A stretch of 64,000 nucleotides of DNA, from assembly GCA_965240325.2 (NCBI GenBank), contig OZ251224.1, positions 806,001 to 870,000 on the forward strand. The letters run 5' to 3'. Below, one piece after another: positions 30,923 to 42,574 of this stretch. This DNA is from Rebecca billardiae RCC1528. Taxonomy: Eukaryota > Haptophyta. A program made the translations under genes and the position numbers. Each line of letters begins with the position of its first letter. The stretch's first letter is position 1. The notes under the pieces are model-generated. The model was not told the DNA's origin. It did no database searches and worked only from the letters and a program-made list of their open reading frames with translations.

Positions 30923-33307
30923 TCCGCCTCCGGCCCCGCGGCCGCGCCTGCCACCGCGCGCGCGCTGCGCGTGTGCGCCGAGCGCGGCGTGCGCGCGGGC
31001 GCCGTCGCGCTGGCGGAGCCCGTGGAGGCGTGGTGCCTCACGCCCGCCATGGCGGCGGCGGACGTGCGGCTGCAGGCCGCGGTTGGTGGCGTGGAGCAGC
31101 TGGCGGCGCTGCCCTCGCGCGCGTACATCCCGGCGCTCCTCGCCCTCGTCACCGCGCCGGCGGCCGACGATCCGGCCGCAGCGGCGCGCGCGGACGCGGA
31201 CGGCGCGGACGGCAGCGGCAGCGCGCCGCTCAGCGCGCTCATCCGCGAGCTGCGTGCGCTGGAGCGGGGGGCGCTGCCCGCCGTGCTGTGGCCGGACGAC
31301 GAGCTTCGCGCGCTCGAGGGCAGCCGCTGGCTCGCGGAGATCGCCGACGCTCGCGAGGACGTCGCCGCCGACTTCAGCGCGCTCGAGGCCGCGTGCACGC
31401 GCGCGGGCGAGGCGGGCGCGCGCGCCATGCGCGAGAGGGCGGCGCGCGCCGCGCTCGTGCGCAGCGGCGGCGCGCTCAGCCGCGAGCGGTTCGCGCGGGC
31501 GTGCGCCGCGGTGCGCGCCGCGACGCTGGCCGTGCGCGGCGAGCAGGGGGAGGACTGCGACCTCGTCTGCCCCGCGCTCGTCGGCGGGTGCGTCCACTCG
31601 GACGAGGCGCCCGCGCGCGCGGCGCCCGCGCTCGCGCGCGCCCCGAGCGGCGGCGCGCTGCTGCTAGTCGTGCGCGCGCACACGCAGCTCGAGCGCGGCG
31701 AGCGGCTGCCGGTGCGGCTCGGCGCGGAGCCGTCGGGCGAGCTGCTCGCGCGGCGTGGGTGGGTCCTCGCGCACAACGCGCACGAGCGCGTCGAGCTCTC
31801 GCTCACCCTGCCCTGCAGCAGCGCACACGTCCTCGAGGCGGCCATGCTCTGCGCGCCTGACGCGCCGGTGGACCCGCTCGAGGCGTCGGCCTTCGAGTTT
31901 GTTCGCGTGCCGACGGAGGCGCAGGTGGCGGCGGCGGGCGAGGGCGGCGCGCCGCTCGTCACCCGGCACTCGCTCAGCCGCGCCGCGCCGCTCCCGCCCG
32001 CGCTCCTCGCGCTCCTCCGCCTCGAGCGCTGCACCTCCGCCGAGCTGCGCAAGTGTGGGGCGGCGCTCGCCAAGCGCGGCGCGCCGCTGTGGGCGGCCCT
32101 GCAAAGCGCACAGCCGCTCTCGGCGACCAACGAGCTGCACGCGCTGAACGCGCTCGAGGCCGTCGCCGCGTCGATGCTCGACCAGTACGGCGCGCCCGCG
32201 CGCACCGCGCCCGCGCCCGCGCCCGCAAACACGCACGCCACGCGGCGCGCGCTGCGCGCGCGCGCGACAGACAGAGGTGCGCGCGAGGCGTGCGCCGCGC
32301 TTCTCGTCGGGGCGGAGAGCTCCGTGCTGCGCGCCACGCTGGCGGAGGCGGCGGCGCGCCGGCTGGGGCACTGCGCGCGCACGCTCGAGCGGCTGCACAC
32401 CCTCCCGGGCAAGCAGCCGGGCGAGGCCTCGCCCTGGTCGCGCTACCTGCGCCTCTCGCGCCCGCGGCTCGACGCGCACAGCGCCGCGGTGGGCGTGACG
32501 TGTGCTCGGCTGCACGGCGCGGCAGAGGCGGCGCGCGCGGGCGCGGGCGCGGGCGCGGAGCTCGCCGCGCGCGAGCAGCTCGGGCTGTACTCGCGCGTGT
32601 GCGCCGAGCTCTTCGGCTGGCTCTTCGGCGTCGAGAGCGGCGCGCTGCTCGGCCCGGAGCCCGCGCTCCCGGCGATCTCGTCGATCTCCCGGCCAGCGTC
32701 CGCAGCGGGCGGCGCTCGCGCGGGCGAGTACGGCCGTCTCTTTGCAGACAAGGTGTGCCTGTGGGGCTGCTTCCTGCTCGCGCAGTGGGCGCACGCGACC
32801 ACACTCGGCTTCTCCGAGATGAACACGATGCTGATGGAGTCGGTCGACCTGCGCGCGGCGCACAGCTGGAGCGTGCCGTGCGACGCGGCGCTCGAGCTGC
32901 TCATCAGCGCGCGTGCGCCTCTCGCCCTCGCGGGCGACACGAACGGCGTGTGGGCGGCCGAGCTGCGCGCGCGCGGCGCGAGCGTGCACGTCGTGGCGGA
33001 AGGCGCGCCGCCGCCGCCCGGACACACCCTCGTGCTCGTGTGGCTGGATTCGCGCGGGGCGGGCACGGCGGGCCTCGAGCTCGTGCGCGCGCATCCCGCC
33101 GAGCGCCTCGCGGCGATCGGCGAGTGGCGCGGCGGCCGCACGCTCGGCGCGTACGCGCCCGGCCTGAGCGCGCACGGCCAGTCCTTCTCTGCGCAGATGC
33201 AGGAGCACGTCGAGGCCGAGTACGAGCTCGAGGCGGAGTGCGCGCTGCCCAACTGGCCCCTCACACTCGACAAGCTGCTGCTCTTCCGCAGACGGCGGCC
33301 GCGTTGA
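29339..33307 (+). CDS. Double SET-domain (SETD3/Rubisco-LSMT-like) protein with methyltransferase-like C-terminus
   Basis: 1322 residues from ATG 29339, one exon. Module 1 (~1-430) is a SETD3/LSMT-type lysine or histidine methyltransferase: GRGQRALRDVRKGEVLARAP, then MAPFLDLFNHTADA carrying the SAM-binding NH pair, then EQVCISYGAHTNPALLFSYG with the catalytic Tyr, followed by the helical substrate-binding region ending PISADNERAVLAEL. Module 2 (~500-960) repeats this order but is degenerate: VHSDEAPAR replaces the FNH motif and RLPVRLGAEPSGELLARRG replaces CISYG; its helical end PLSATNELHALNAL parallels module 1. The C-terminus (~1120-1322) resembles a class I methyltransferase fold with a weak LALAGDTNGVWAAELRARG loop, ending LPNWPLTLDKLLLFRR. 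Asp-Ala and Ala-rich low-complexity linkers separate modules. Module 1 is probably active; target unknown. Confidence 0.85.
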
Positions 33308-33569
33308 TACGTCGAGCCGCAGAATACGTGACGATGCCGTGCAGCACGACGTGCACGAGGCCGAGCCATAAGCCCATATGACCGGATATGTACACGCTGT
33401 AGTAAAGCTCACTCAGAGGCCGGCCACTCAGTCAGAGGGCGTCAGAGGCGCTGGCGGTAGTTGTCGGCGGTAGCAGTAGCGAGTCTGCGCAGTCTGCGCT
33501 GAGATCCAGCGCCGCCAGCGCGTGCGCACGCCGCGCACGCTCTCATGTCTACCGCGGCCGACGCGATGG

Positions 33570-34551
33570 ATGGAGGACGCCGACACCGCCGCGGCCGACG
33601 GCGACGCCGATGCCGCCGGCGGCGCCGGCGGCGCCGGCGGCGCCGACGCGCGTGGCTCGCGGTTCGGCCGCGGGCCGTGGGCGGCGATTGCAAGCCGGCT
33701 GTACCACTCGCACGGGCAGCAGCACGCGGCCGTGCCCGCGCGCGCAAACGGCAGCGACAAGCGCGCGCGCCGTGCGAACGGCGCGCACACCGTCGGCGAG
33801 GGCGGCGACGGCGCGGCGCCACACCGCGCGCGCGCCTCCGAGCCCGCGCGCCCGCCGCGCCTCGCGCCGGGGCCCCTCTCACGGGGCGCGCGCTCGGCCT
33901 CGGACGACGAGGAGCTTGGGCTGGTGGGACCGGAGTGCAGCGCGGACTCGGCGTCGCTCGCGTACCTCGAGCATGGCGCGCACGCGCACTCGGCGTTCGC
34001 CTCCCACGCAGACCTCCCCGTCGCAGAGGGCGGCGACGACGCCCTGCTGATGCACATCGACGGCGACGAGGGCGACACGCTCGGCGGCGCGGCCGAGGGC
34101 ATGGGCGGCGCGGGCGGCCTGCAGGACATGGGCGTCGGAAGCGAGGGCGAGCCCGAGCGCGACGGAGGCCGGCTCCTCTCGCCGTGCGCCACGCTTGCGG
34201 GCTCGTTTGAGCGCATCCACGTCTCGCCCGAGGCGGGCATGCGCCGGCGCAACAGCGATGGCAACATGCGCGCGCGATTTGTCGTGAGCGAGCGCAGACG
34301 GTGCGCGCGGGGCGCACTTCGGCCAGCAGGCGGGCGCGGACGTCGAGTCGTGGACGGGCCCATCGCGCGTCAGTGTCGACACGCAAGGCAGCCGCGGCGT
34401 GTCGGCGTCCAACCTCGCGCTCCTCGACGCGCAGCTTGGGCTCGTGCGCTCGGCGTCCGACCTCGCGCAACGCATGTCGGGCGGCGCAAACAACGACGAG
34501 GCCTCAGGCGATGGCGGTGACATCATGGTGCGCTTCCCCGCGCTCGTCTGA
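33570..34551 (+). CDS. Unknown acidic low-complexity protein, probable short intron
   Basis: Not recognised. Frame 33570-34283 encodes MEDADTAAADGDADAAGG and a Gly/Ala/Asp-rich body with SRFGRGPWAAIASRLYHSHG and several Ser-Asp-Glu patches. Protein-like sequence then continues in another frame to the TGA at 34549-34551: ESWTGPSRVSVDTQGSRGVS, LVRSASDLAQRMSGG, GDIMVRFPALV. GT at 34284 (GTGAGC) and CAG at 34327-34329 would join them in phase 0 (311 residues), but a 46-nt intron is much shorter than the others here, so a frameshift is the alternative. The last ~110 bp are duplicated at the head of each downstream array unit, which marks this as the ancestral copy. Confidence 0.45.
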
Positions 34552-34907
34552 CCGCATCGTGGCGACGCGCAGGCGACCTACGGCATGCGGCTGCGCACGC
34601 ACCGTCACACAATCCTGATCATCGTCACGTCGTCGAGCGCCGCCATCTGCGCATCTCCACGGCCGACCGTTCGCTGGAAGCCTGGCACCAAGATCTATTC
34701 TTAGATCTGGTCCATCCTCATGAAGATCGACCGACCAGGCGACCACTCCGACTCTGAACTCCGGCCTGGCAAGACTGAAAGTTCCACCTTCATCAATCTC
34801 GCGGACTTGTCGGATCAAACGGACGTTCCCGACGCAAGCTGACGCAACGCAATCGCGCCAGCCGCCAACGGAACGACGATCGGCAGTCGGCACCGCCAAC
34901 TCGCAGC

Positions 34908-37900
34908 ATGCTCTCGCTCCTCCTCGCGCTCGCCGTCGCGGCGGGCAAGGACAACCTCAACGGCCAGGCCGAGGTGACCGGGTACATCGTGAGCTTTGGC
35001 AAGGGCAAGCCCGGCGGCGGCTCGTCGACGGCCGTCGCCACCGCTCTGAGCGCGCTGCCCGCCGGCTCTGCGAGCGTCAAGCACGAGTTCTCGAACGTGA
35101 TCGAAGGCTTCAGCGGCACGCTCACCAAGGAGGCCAAGGCGATGCTCGAGAAGATGGGCGCGACGATCGAGGAGGACCTACCCGTGTACGCCCTCGCCAA
35201 CGACGACCAGGACGAGCGGCAGCAGGGCAAGGGCAAGTACAGCGTCGGCATCCTCGAGGCGCTGCCGTGGGGCCTCGACCGCATCGACCAGACCAACCTG
35301 CCGCTCGACGGCTCGTTCGAGACGCCCGGCCTGGGCGAGGACGCGCACGTCTTTGTGGTGGACACGGGTATCAACCTGGGCCACAACGAGTGGACTGGTC
35401 GCATCGGCGACGGCTACGACTTCATCGACAACGACGACGACCCGACGGACTGCGGCGGTGGGTTGCGCTCGAGCTGCACGCGCATGCACGCTCGCGCCCG
35501 CACCGCGGCGGCACGCATTGACCATCCCCGCCTCCCGCGTGCCCTACCCGCGCGCGAACGCAGGCCACGGCACGCACTGCGCGGGCACCGTGCTCGGCAC
35601 GCACTACGGTGTGGCGAAGGGCGCGACGCTGCACGGCGTGCGCGTGCTCGGCTGCTCCGGCTCCGGCTCGACCTCGGGAATCATCGCCGCGCTCGAGTGG
35701 GTGGCGGAGCGCGAGGAGTCCATCAAGATCGTGTCGATGTCGCTCGGCGGCGGCTTCTCCAGCACCTTCAACGACGCCGTCAACAACCTCGTCAACGCGG
35801 GCGTGACCACCGTCGTCGCGGCGGGCAACGACAACGACGACGCATGCACCACGAGCCCGGCGTCCGCGCCGCTGGCGATCACCGTCGGCTCGACGACGAG
35901 CAGCGACGCGCGCTCCGGCTTCTCGAACTACGGCAGCTGCGTGGACATCTACGCGCCAGGCAGCAGCATCCTCAGCGCGTGGATCGGCGGCCCCGACGCG
36001 ACCAACACCATCTCGGGCACCTCTATGGCTTGTCCGCACGTGGCCGGCGTCGTCGCGCAGTGGGCGAGTGCGCTCGGGGCCTCCGCGACGCCGGCGCAGC
36101 TGCTCAGCTTCATCCTCGCCGAAGCCGTTCCCGACATCGTCACGGGGGTGCCCGCGCCGGAGGAGCCAAAGCTGCTCCAGGCGTACACGATGGCGCCGCC
36201 AAGCCCGCCGCCCGCGCCGCCTTCGCCGCCGCCCTCGCCACCGCCGCCCTCGCTGCCACCCTCGCCGCCCTCGCCTCCGAGCCCCCCACCGCTGCCGCCC
36301 TCGCCGCCGAGCCCGCCGCCGAGCCCGGCGTGCATCAGCGGCCACATCCGCTGCGGCACGCCGCGTACTGGCACGACGGCCGGCGCTCCAAACAACTGGG
36401 GCAACCCGTCGGGCGAGGTCTTCTTCGGGATCGACGGCTGGGGCTCGGCGCTGCGCCTCGACACGTGCGGCTCGAGCTACGACACGTACCTGCGCGTGTA
36501 CGACAAGTGCCCGGAGGTAGGCGGCGTGCAGCTCGCGGCGAACGACGACGGCAGCTGCGGGTTCGCCTCGCTCATCACGCTCGACGTGCCGCTCGACAGC
36601 GGGTACGTGGTGATGGTCGAGGGCTACTCGAGCAGCGAGGGCGCGTACACGCTCGCGATGACGGGCTGCGACAACCCGAGCCTGCCGCTGCCGCCGTCTC
36701 TGCCGCCGAACCCGCCGACGTCGCTTACGTCGCCGCCGGCCCCTCCGCCAAGCCCGCCGCCACCGTCGCCGCCCTCGCCACCGCCTGCTCCGCCGCGCCC
36801 GCCGTGCACCGTCGGCACGATCACGTGCGCAGCTCCCGCCACCGGCTCGACCGCCGGCGCGCCGAACAACTGGGGCAACCCGTCGGGCGAGCACCTGTAC
36901 GCGATCAGCGGGCACGGCACGCTGCGCCTCGACACGTGCGGCTCGAGCTACGACACGTACCTGCGCGTGTACGACAAGTGCCCCGACGAGGGCGGCGTGC
37001 AGCTCGCGGCGAACGACGACGGCAGCTGCGGTCTCGCCTCGCTCATCACGCTCGACGTGCCGCTCGACAGCGGGTACGTGGTGATGGTCGAGGGCTACTC
37101 GAGCAGCGAGGGCGCGTACACGCTTGCGATGACGGGCTGCGAGGTGCCGAGCCCGTCGCCCTCGCCGGGCCCCCTGCCGACACCCCCGCCGACACCCCCG
37201 CCGAGCCCCTCGCCGACGCCCTCGCCGATGCCCTCGCCCAGCCCCCCGCCCAGCCCGCCACCGCCCTCCTCGCCTCCGCCACTTTCGCCCTCGCCGCCCC
37301 CCTCACCACCGCCGCCGCCGCCCGAGCCGTGCGCCGTTGGCCGGCTCACGTGCGCCACGCCCGCCATCGGCTCCACAATCGGCCTGCCCAGTGTCTGGGG
37401 CGCGCCGAGCGGCGACGCGCTGTACCGGCTGTCGTTCGGCGAGGCCGGCGGCACGGCGAGGCTCACGGCCTGTGGCAGCGACTTTGACACGGTCCTGCGC
37501 GTGCTCGACGGCTGCCCGGGCGCGCCTCACGGCGCCACGGAGCTCGCGGTCAACGACGACAGCGGCGAGTGCGGCGACGCTTCCGCGCTCACGGTCGACG
37601 TGCCGCCCGGCGGCTCTGTGATTGTGCTGGTGGAGGGCTTCGTGACGAAGGAGGGGCAGTACAAGCTGACGGTGGAGGGCTGCCCCGATGAGGACGAGGG
37701 CAGGATCGCGCCGCCCTCGCCGCCGCCCTCGCCCTCGCCACCGCCCGCGCCGTGTGTCCCTGCGGGCGCGCTGCCGCTCAGCTGCGGCACGACTGTGCGC
37801 GGCGACACACGCGACGGCTCTGGGGACGCCAACTTTGGCAACCCGGCGCGCGAGCACTACTACACGATCAGCGCGCCCACCGCGACGACCGTCACCCTCG

Positions 37901-39180
37901 ACACGTGCGGCTCCGAGTACGACACCTTCCTCCGCGTGTACGACGGCTGCCCGCGCGACGCGGACGCGCAGATCGGCAGCGACGACGACAGCGGCTGCGG
38001 CGTGATGGCGCGGCTCTCGCTCGAGCTCGAGGGCGGCGTGGAGTACCTGGTGCTGCTCGAGGGCTTCGGGGCGAACCAGGGGCCGTACTCGCTCGAGATG
38101 AGCTGCGACGGCGGCGGCGAGTCATCCGTGCCCGACGATAACGGCGGCGGCGACGAGCTGCCGGGTGTCGAGCCCCCCACCGACGCGGCGCGCATCCACT
38201 GCTCACTCGGGCTCGAGGCTGACCTCGCAGACTGGGCTGACGGCGCGGCGGGTGCAGCAGACAAGCGCGCGGCGCTCGGCGCTTCGATCGCGCAGGTGGC
38301 CGAGGTCCCGACGTCGGACGTCCTCATCACGAGCGTGGTCGGCGGGAGCGTCACTGTCCACTTCGAGGTGGTGCGCGCGGACGAGGACGAGCAGATCGAC
38401 AAGGTGATCGAGAACTTGGAGACACGCGCCGCCCAGCTCGCGGCGAGCGTCGAGGCGAGCACGGGCTCAAGCGTGACCTCCGGCGTGGTCGTGCAGGAGG
38501 TGGTCCACCCGCTCCAGCCGACGCCGACGCCGACGCCGGCCAGCGGTGACGAGGCGGTGGGCGTTGTTGTCGACGGTGTCAAGGCGAATGACGACGGGGC
38601 CGGTGCGGACGGCGGCGACGACGACGACGACGACGACAACGACGACGACGACCTGGGTTCGCAGGCGCGCGTCGGCGGCGCGGCCGGAGCCGCCGACACG
38701 GCGACGGGCGGCGGCGTCGGCGGCTCGTCGCTCAGCCTCGCCGCGCTCATCGGCATTGTCACCGGCGCCGTCGGCGCGCTAGTGGTCGCGCTGTGCGCGT
38801 ACGCCGGCTGGAAGCGCTGGAAGTACGACTCGAAGCTGACCCACTCCGCCCGCGCCGTGTCCTACCAGGCCGCCGGAGACCAGGCGCTGCCGACGGCGGA
38901 CGAGTCGGCTCCGAGCGCGGCGAGGCCTGCCGCTGAGTTCCAAGAGTTCCATGCCGTCGCGCTCAACGCAGCGCCCCAGCCGTCGACGAGCGCCGCGGGG
39001 CTGTGGACGACGGTCGTGGCTACTGCTTCGTCCTGGTTCTCCCCAAGCTCGAGCCAGACGGCAGCACCGGCACGCGAGAGCGTGGCGGACGTCGACGAGC
39101 TTGGCCCTCCGCGTCGTGCGTCGCGCACGATGGCGGCGCGCCCGCCGGCCCCTGGCGCCGGCTCGGCAAACATGGCCTAA
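34908..39180 (+). CDS. Membrane-anchored subtilisin-like serine protease, copy 1
   Basis: Exons 34908-35457 and 35564-39180 (106-nt intron, GTGGGT...GCAG, phase 1) give 1388 residues. Splicing restores DPTDCG|GHGTHCAGTV. Order: short signal peptide (MLSLLLALAVAAG); I9-type propeptide (~23-98); S8 catalytic domain of proteinase-K type with Asp152 (VVDTG), His188 (GHGTH), oxyanion Asn272 (AAGND) and Ser337 (SGTSMACPHVAG); Ser-Pro linker; four PPC-like beta domains (~438-555, 597-710, 771-890, 911-1033), each with CGSxYDTxLRVxDxCP; a juxtamembrane module (~1056-1166); an Asp-run; one transmembrane helix (~1241-1262, LIGIVTGAVGALVVALCAYA); WKRWK stop; ~125-residue tail. All catalytic residues are present, so it should be an active surface or secretory-pathway protease. 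Private differences from copies 2 and 3: Gly25 instead of Glu, and PEVGG instead of PDEGG in the first PPC domain. Confidence 0.93.
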
Positions 39181-39691
39181 GGCGAGCATGCCCACGACTG
39201 CTGCACCTGCATGGTGCCACCGATCGGCACGCTGCTGCGCCGCTCGACCGCGCGCATGCGACGCGCTGCTTTGGGGCCTTTGTTTGACGACGTCGTCCTC
39301 GTGACGACGGCGTCCTCCTCGTCTCACAACGACGACAACTTTATGTCGTCGCGTCAACTTCGCGGCAGCATCGCGGTCCCGGATGCGTTGGGGCTTGGGC
39401 GTATCCCGCCTGTCGCCAACCGGTACGGCACGCACCCACTTCGTCTACTGTCGTGTGCGCCTCGTTATTATATACTGAGCTATAGTCAATGCTGATCGGT
39501 CGTCGTGCAGCACGTAGCCACGGTCTCTGCTACTGCCAATCTGACGATTAGTAGCGGCGGTGACGGGTGAGGTCTGGTGAGTGGTGACGGCGTCGCCGTC
39601 GGCAGTAGGCGTAGCCTATACGAACTGCATTAGCTCGGCATAGTAGTTATAGCTATATAGCTAGCTATTATATAGCTTATAAATGTGTGTG

Positions 39692-39694
<3 letters not shown>
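39181..39694. other. 3' flank of subtilisin copy 1
   Basis: No gene seen. Repeated after copies 2 (47859-48345) and 3 (61435-61948) with near identity. It ends in AGCTATATAGCTAGCTATTA, the site that is split by the insertion in unit 2. Confidence 0.7.

Positions 39695-39778
<84 letters not shown>
39695..39778. repeat. (AT)42 microsatellite, unit 1
   Basis: 42 AT units; the orthologous runs are 52 units at 53269-53372 and 26 at 61949-62000. Confidence 0.97.
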
Positions 39779-39781
<3 letters not shown>

Positions 39782-40478
39782 TAGCCGTCCTCGGAGCGCC
39801 TGCGCCATCCAGATGCAGTGAGGAGGCGAGGCACACGCCGGGCAGGGCGGAGCCACGCGGCGAGAGACCAGACTCTATACATTGTATGGGATTTTTGTTC
39901 CTCGAAACAAAGTGCGAGCGGCAGCCAGCGCTCGGGCCGAGCGCGCGGCAGGACTGGCCGCTCAACGCCGACAGACGCGCGGTGTGAGATGGAGCAGCTT
40001 GGACGACGCAGCTCGAGAGCCGCCAAGCCGCACGACAGCGAGGCACGAAGGACATCGCGCGCAGGGCGCCTCGAAGCTGCGGGCCGCCGGAAACAGCTGC
40101 AGCCATCAGGACAGTGGGCGCTTCCGACGGGTGCTCGCTGCGAGTGAGCGGGAGGCATGCAGGCGACGGTAACGGTTGGCTCGGCGCCTGATGAAAACCC
40201 ATTCACGAATTGGCCGTCCTGACCGCCATGCCAACCATGCCTAGTTAGCCTATGGCCCAGGAGCAGCGCAGTGAGTAGGTCGTTCTAGGCCGCCGTGCGT
40301 GCACACAGAGCACGGGCTCGAAAGTCCCTTGTGGCACGAGAAGAGGGTAGTGGCCAAGATGGCAGCCGGACTTGAGCTCGGCCGCCTGGCTCAGGGTGAA
40401 TGGCAGGCAGGTGTTGATACGGCGCATTGCGCTCCCACCGTCCTCTTAGACAATCAGTTATTGTGCCAATAACCCCAC
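39779..40478. other. Spacer B of unit 1, no gene seen
   Basis: 700 bp between two AT runs, conserved at 53373-54072 and 62001-62699. A 141-codon minus-strand frame is open in all copies, but its composition is not protein-like and near identity of the copies gives no test of selection. Confidence 0.55.
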
Positions 40479-40592
<114 letters not shown>

Positions 40593-40762
40593 GATGCGCA
40601 TGATGCGCATTGATTAATGCATAGCTAATAGATGCTGTACATGCATGACTGCTGACGATCATCGTCGTCTCGACGACGTCGATCGATCTGCTTCGAAAAA
40701 TAAATAATCGAAAATGCTCGCGGCAAGGGCGTTCCCGGGATCCTGCCACACGCTCCCGGGAA

Positions 40763-40793
40763 AGCAATGCCCCCCCCTGGGGGGGGCATTGCT
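40763..40793. repeat. Perfect 31-bp palindrome with C8/G8 core
   Basis: AGCAATG-C8, a central T, then G8-CATTGCT: 15-bp perfect arms with a 1-nt centre. Repeated at 54339-54369 and 62933-62963. Confidence 0.9.
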
Positions 40794-40908
40794 ACCGGAC
40801 TGGCGCGGGCCGTAATCTTAAAATGTACCTGCTTGAAATAGAGGAAGCCTATTTCAATGGGAACGCGGTTCGATTTGGCGCATGACCAATGCGGGGAACG
40901 CCCCTGAT

Positions 40909-41383
40909 GGCGGGCCGTAGGTCCGCCCCTCGGTAGTGCCCGGGGAAAAGATCAGAAAAAGAAAAGAATAAATAAAATCGCCTCGCAAAGAAAAGAAAAT
41001 CGTCTTGCTCACTACCGGGCGCCCTGTAGCTCCCACTGGGGACGCTCGGCCGAAAAAGGGGTCGGCCATGGCGCGGAGCGCATGGGCGGCGCGCGCCAAA
41101 TCCAACATCGTGAGAGGACTCCCGAGGGGGTTTTCGCCCGATTCGCGATTGCTGCCCTCGTCGTCTCGCGTGCAGGTCGAACGAGGGCCAAAGTCGACGC
41201 GTTTGGAGGTACGCTCGGCGCGTCGACACGATCGTGCGACCTGGGGCGGTCCTCGCCCGACTTGCACGTCGAGCGCTCGCACCAGCCATATCATCAAGCG
41301 CTGCGCACGATGGCCGCCTCGCGCGATGCACCGCCGCGCGTCGGGCTCGGTGCGGAAAGGCCCTCATCAGGGCGGGAAGCGCC
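40909..41383 (+). repeat. Dispersed repeat R, copy a of unit 1
   Basis: Starts GGCGGGCCGTAGGTCCGCCC, then A-rich, then GCTCCCACTGGGGACGCTCG, and ends GCGGGAAGCGCC. Paralogous to 42575-43121 (same order, small indels) and to the diverged copy at 23340. Recurs at 54485-54959 and 63079-63553. Confidence 0.88.
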
Positions 41384-41559
41384 ATCGCGCGCGAGGCAAG
41401 ATTTGGCGCGGCCTTCTGAACACGATCGCCGGAAATCCGCGCGCACCGGACTCAGTCCTCGCTCGCGGTCCGGTCCCTCAGCCGACAAGCCCACGTCCGG
41501 CCTGCATGGCGTCGACGGTGACCAATGCGACGGAAGCGCAACGCCAACGGCGTACGACG

Positions 41560-42238
41560 CGCAGCGGACGCACCTCCCGGGTCTGTCGCCGTGGCAGCAA
41601 CCGTGTCTTCGCGAGTTGGCGACCCTCGTCGCAGCGCGACACAGACAAGCCCGTGATGATGCCATCCGCAGAGAGATGAAACGTCGAGCATGCAAAATCG
41701 CCGCGCCATCCTCGTCCATGGCGCAGGCGCTGCGGGACGAGGCGGAAGTCGTCACGCCGGTGACGGATGCGCTGCGATTCGTGTGCCCGCGTGAGCAGCG
41801 CTTGCCCACTCTCGATCGCGAGTGGCACACGCTGTCGCTGTGCGCGCGCGCGCGCACAACCAACAGCTCCTCGTGCCGCCGAGCACGCGAGCGCCAGACC
41901 TGTCGAAGAGGCGAAGAGCGACGACCGCGTGAACGTCAACGCGCTCGTGCTCAGCGTGGCGGCCGTGTACGACGTCAACGCGACCTGCGCCGAGCCCATC
42001 ATGCCTGGAGCGGACATCGGCAAGCATCCTCGCGACGACCGCTCTCGGCTGGCGGCAGGAGGACATGCACATGATCTACTCTGGCGGCTTCGTCGGCGGC
42101 GAGGCGCTCGATTACGCCATCGCGGTCGACATGCGGCACATACAGCGCCTACCCGCGCTCGCGCGGAGCAACGGGCTACCCGCTCCGCCCCGCGTGCTGC
42201 ACATTCCCTCGTGGGTGTGGGCCTCGCTGATGGAGTGA
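41560..42238 (+). pseudogene. Frame-broken ORF in spacer C, unit 1
   Basis: Protein-like sequence in three successive frames: HLPGLSPWQQPCLRELATLV with IRREMKRRACK (frame 3, ~41570-41860), then DDRVNVNALVLSVAAVYDVN with CAEPIMPG (frame 1, ~41920-42010), then HMIYSGGFVGGEALDYAIAV with VLHIPSWVWASLME and a stop (frame 2, ~42060-42238). No GT-AG pair obviously joins them. SGGFVGG faintly recalls the FFGG motif of GT6-like glycosyltransferases, but this is weak. Intact copy at 55136-55814; partial at 63730-64000. Confidence 0.35.
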
Positions 42239-42574
42239 TGCGCATACTACTAAGAGTACACGGACCGTGAGACGTGTGCACACGTCGGAGAGCCAACTTC
42301 ACGTGTCACTGGTCCTTGCACTCGACTGTCCGTCACCCACGGCCACGAGCGAATGTGGAAAGCAGACGCGAACCCGCAAAGGATACATTGCGACAGCACT
42401 GGCACGGCCCGCCGACCCCCCCGCCCGTCAGGGCACAGTTTTAATAATAATATGCTGATGATCAGGGGCGCTTCCAGTTCCGCGGTTCCGCCCGGCTTCG
42501 CCAGGACTCGGTGAAGCCTACTACGACTGTGTCACTGTGAGGACACTCGCGTGCGAATCGCGATGCGACGAAAT

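Noticed and set aside
29809-32412. 867-codon minus-strand frame opposite the SET gene
   Set aside because: Ser/Ala/Arg-rich antisense composition with no domain.
39781-40206. 141-codon minus-strand frame in spacer B, present in all three units
   Set aside because: Conservation only reflects recent duplication; composition is not protein-like.
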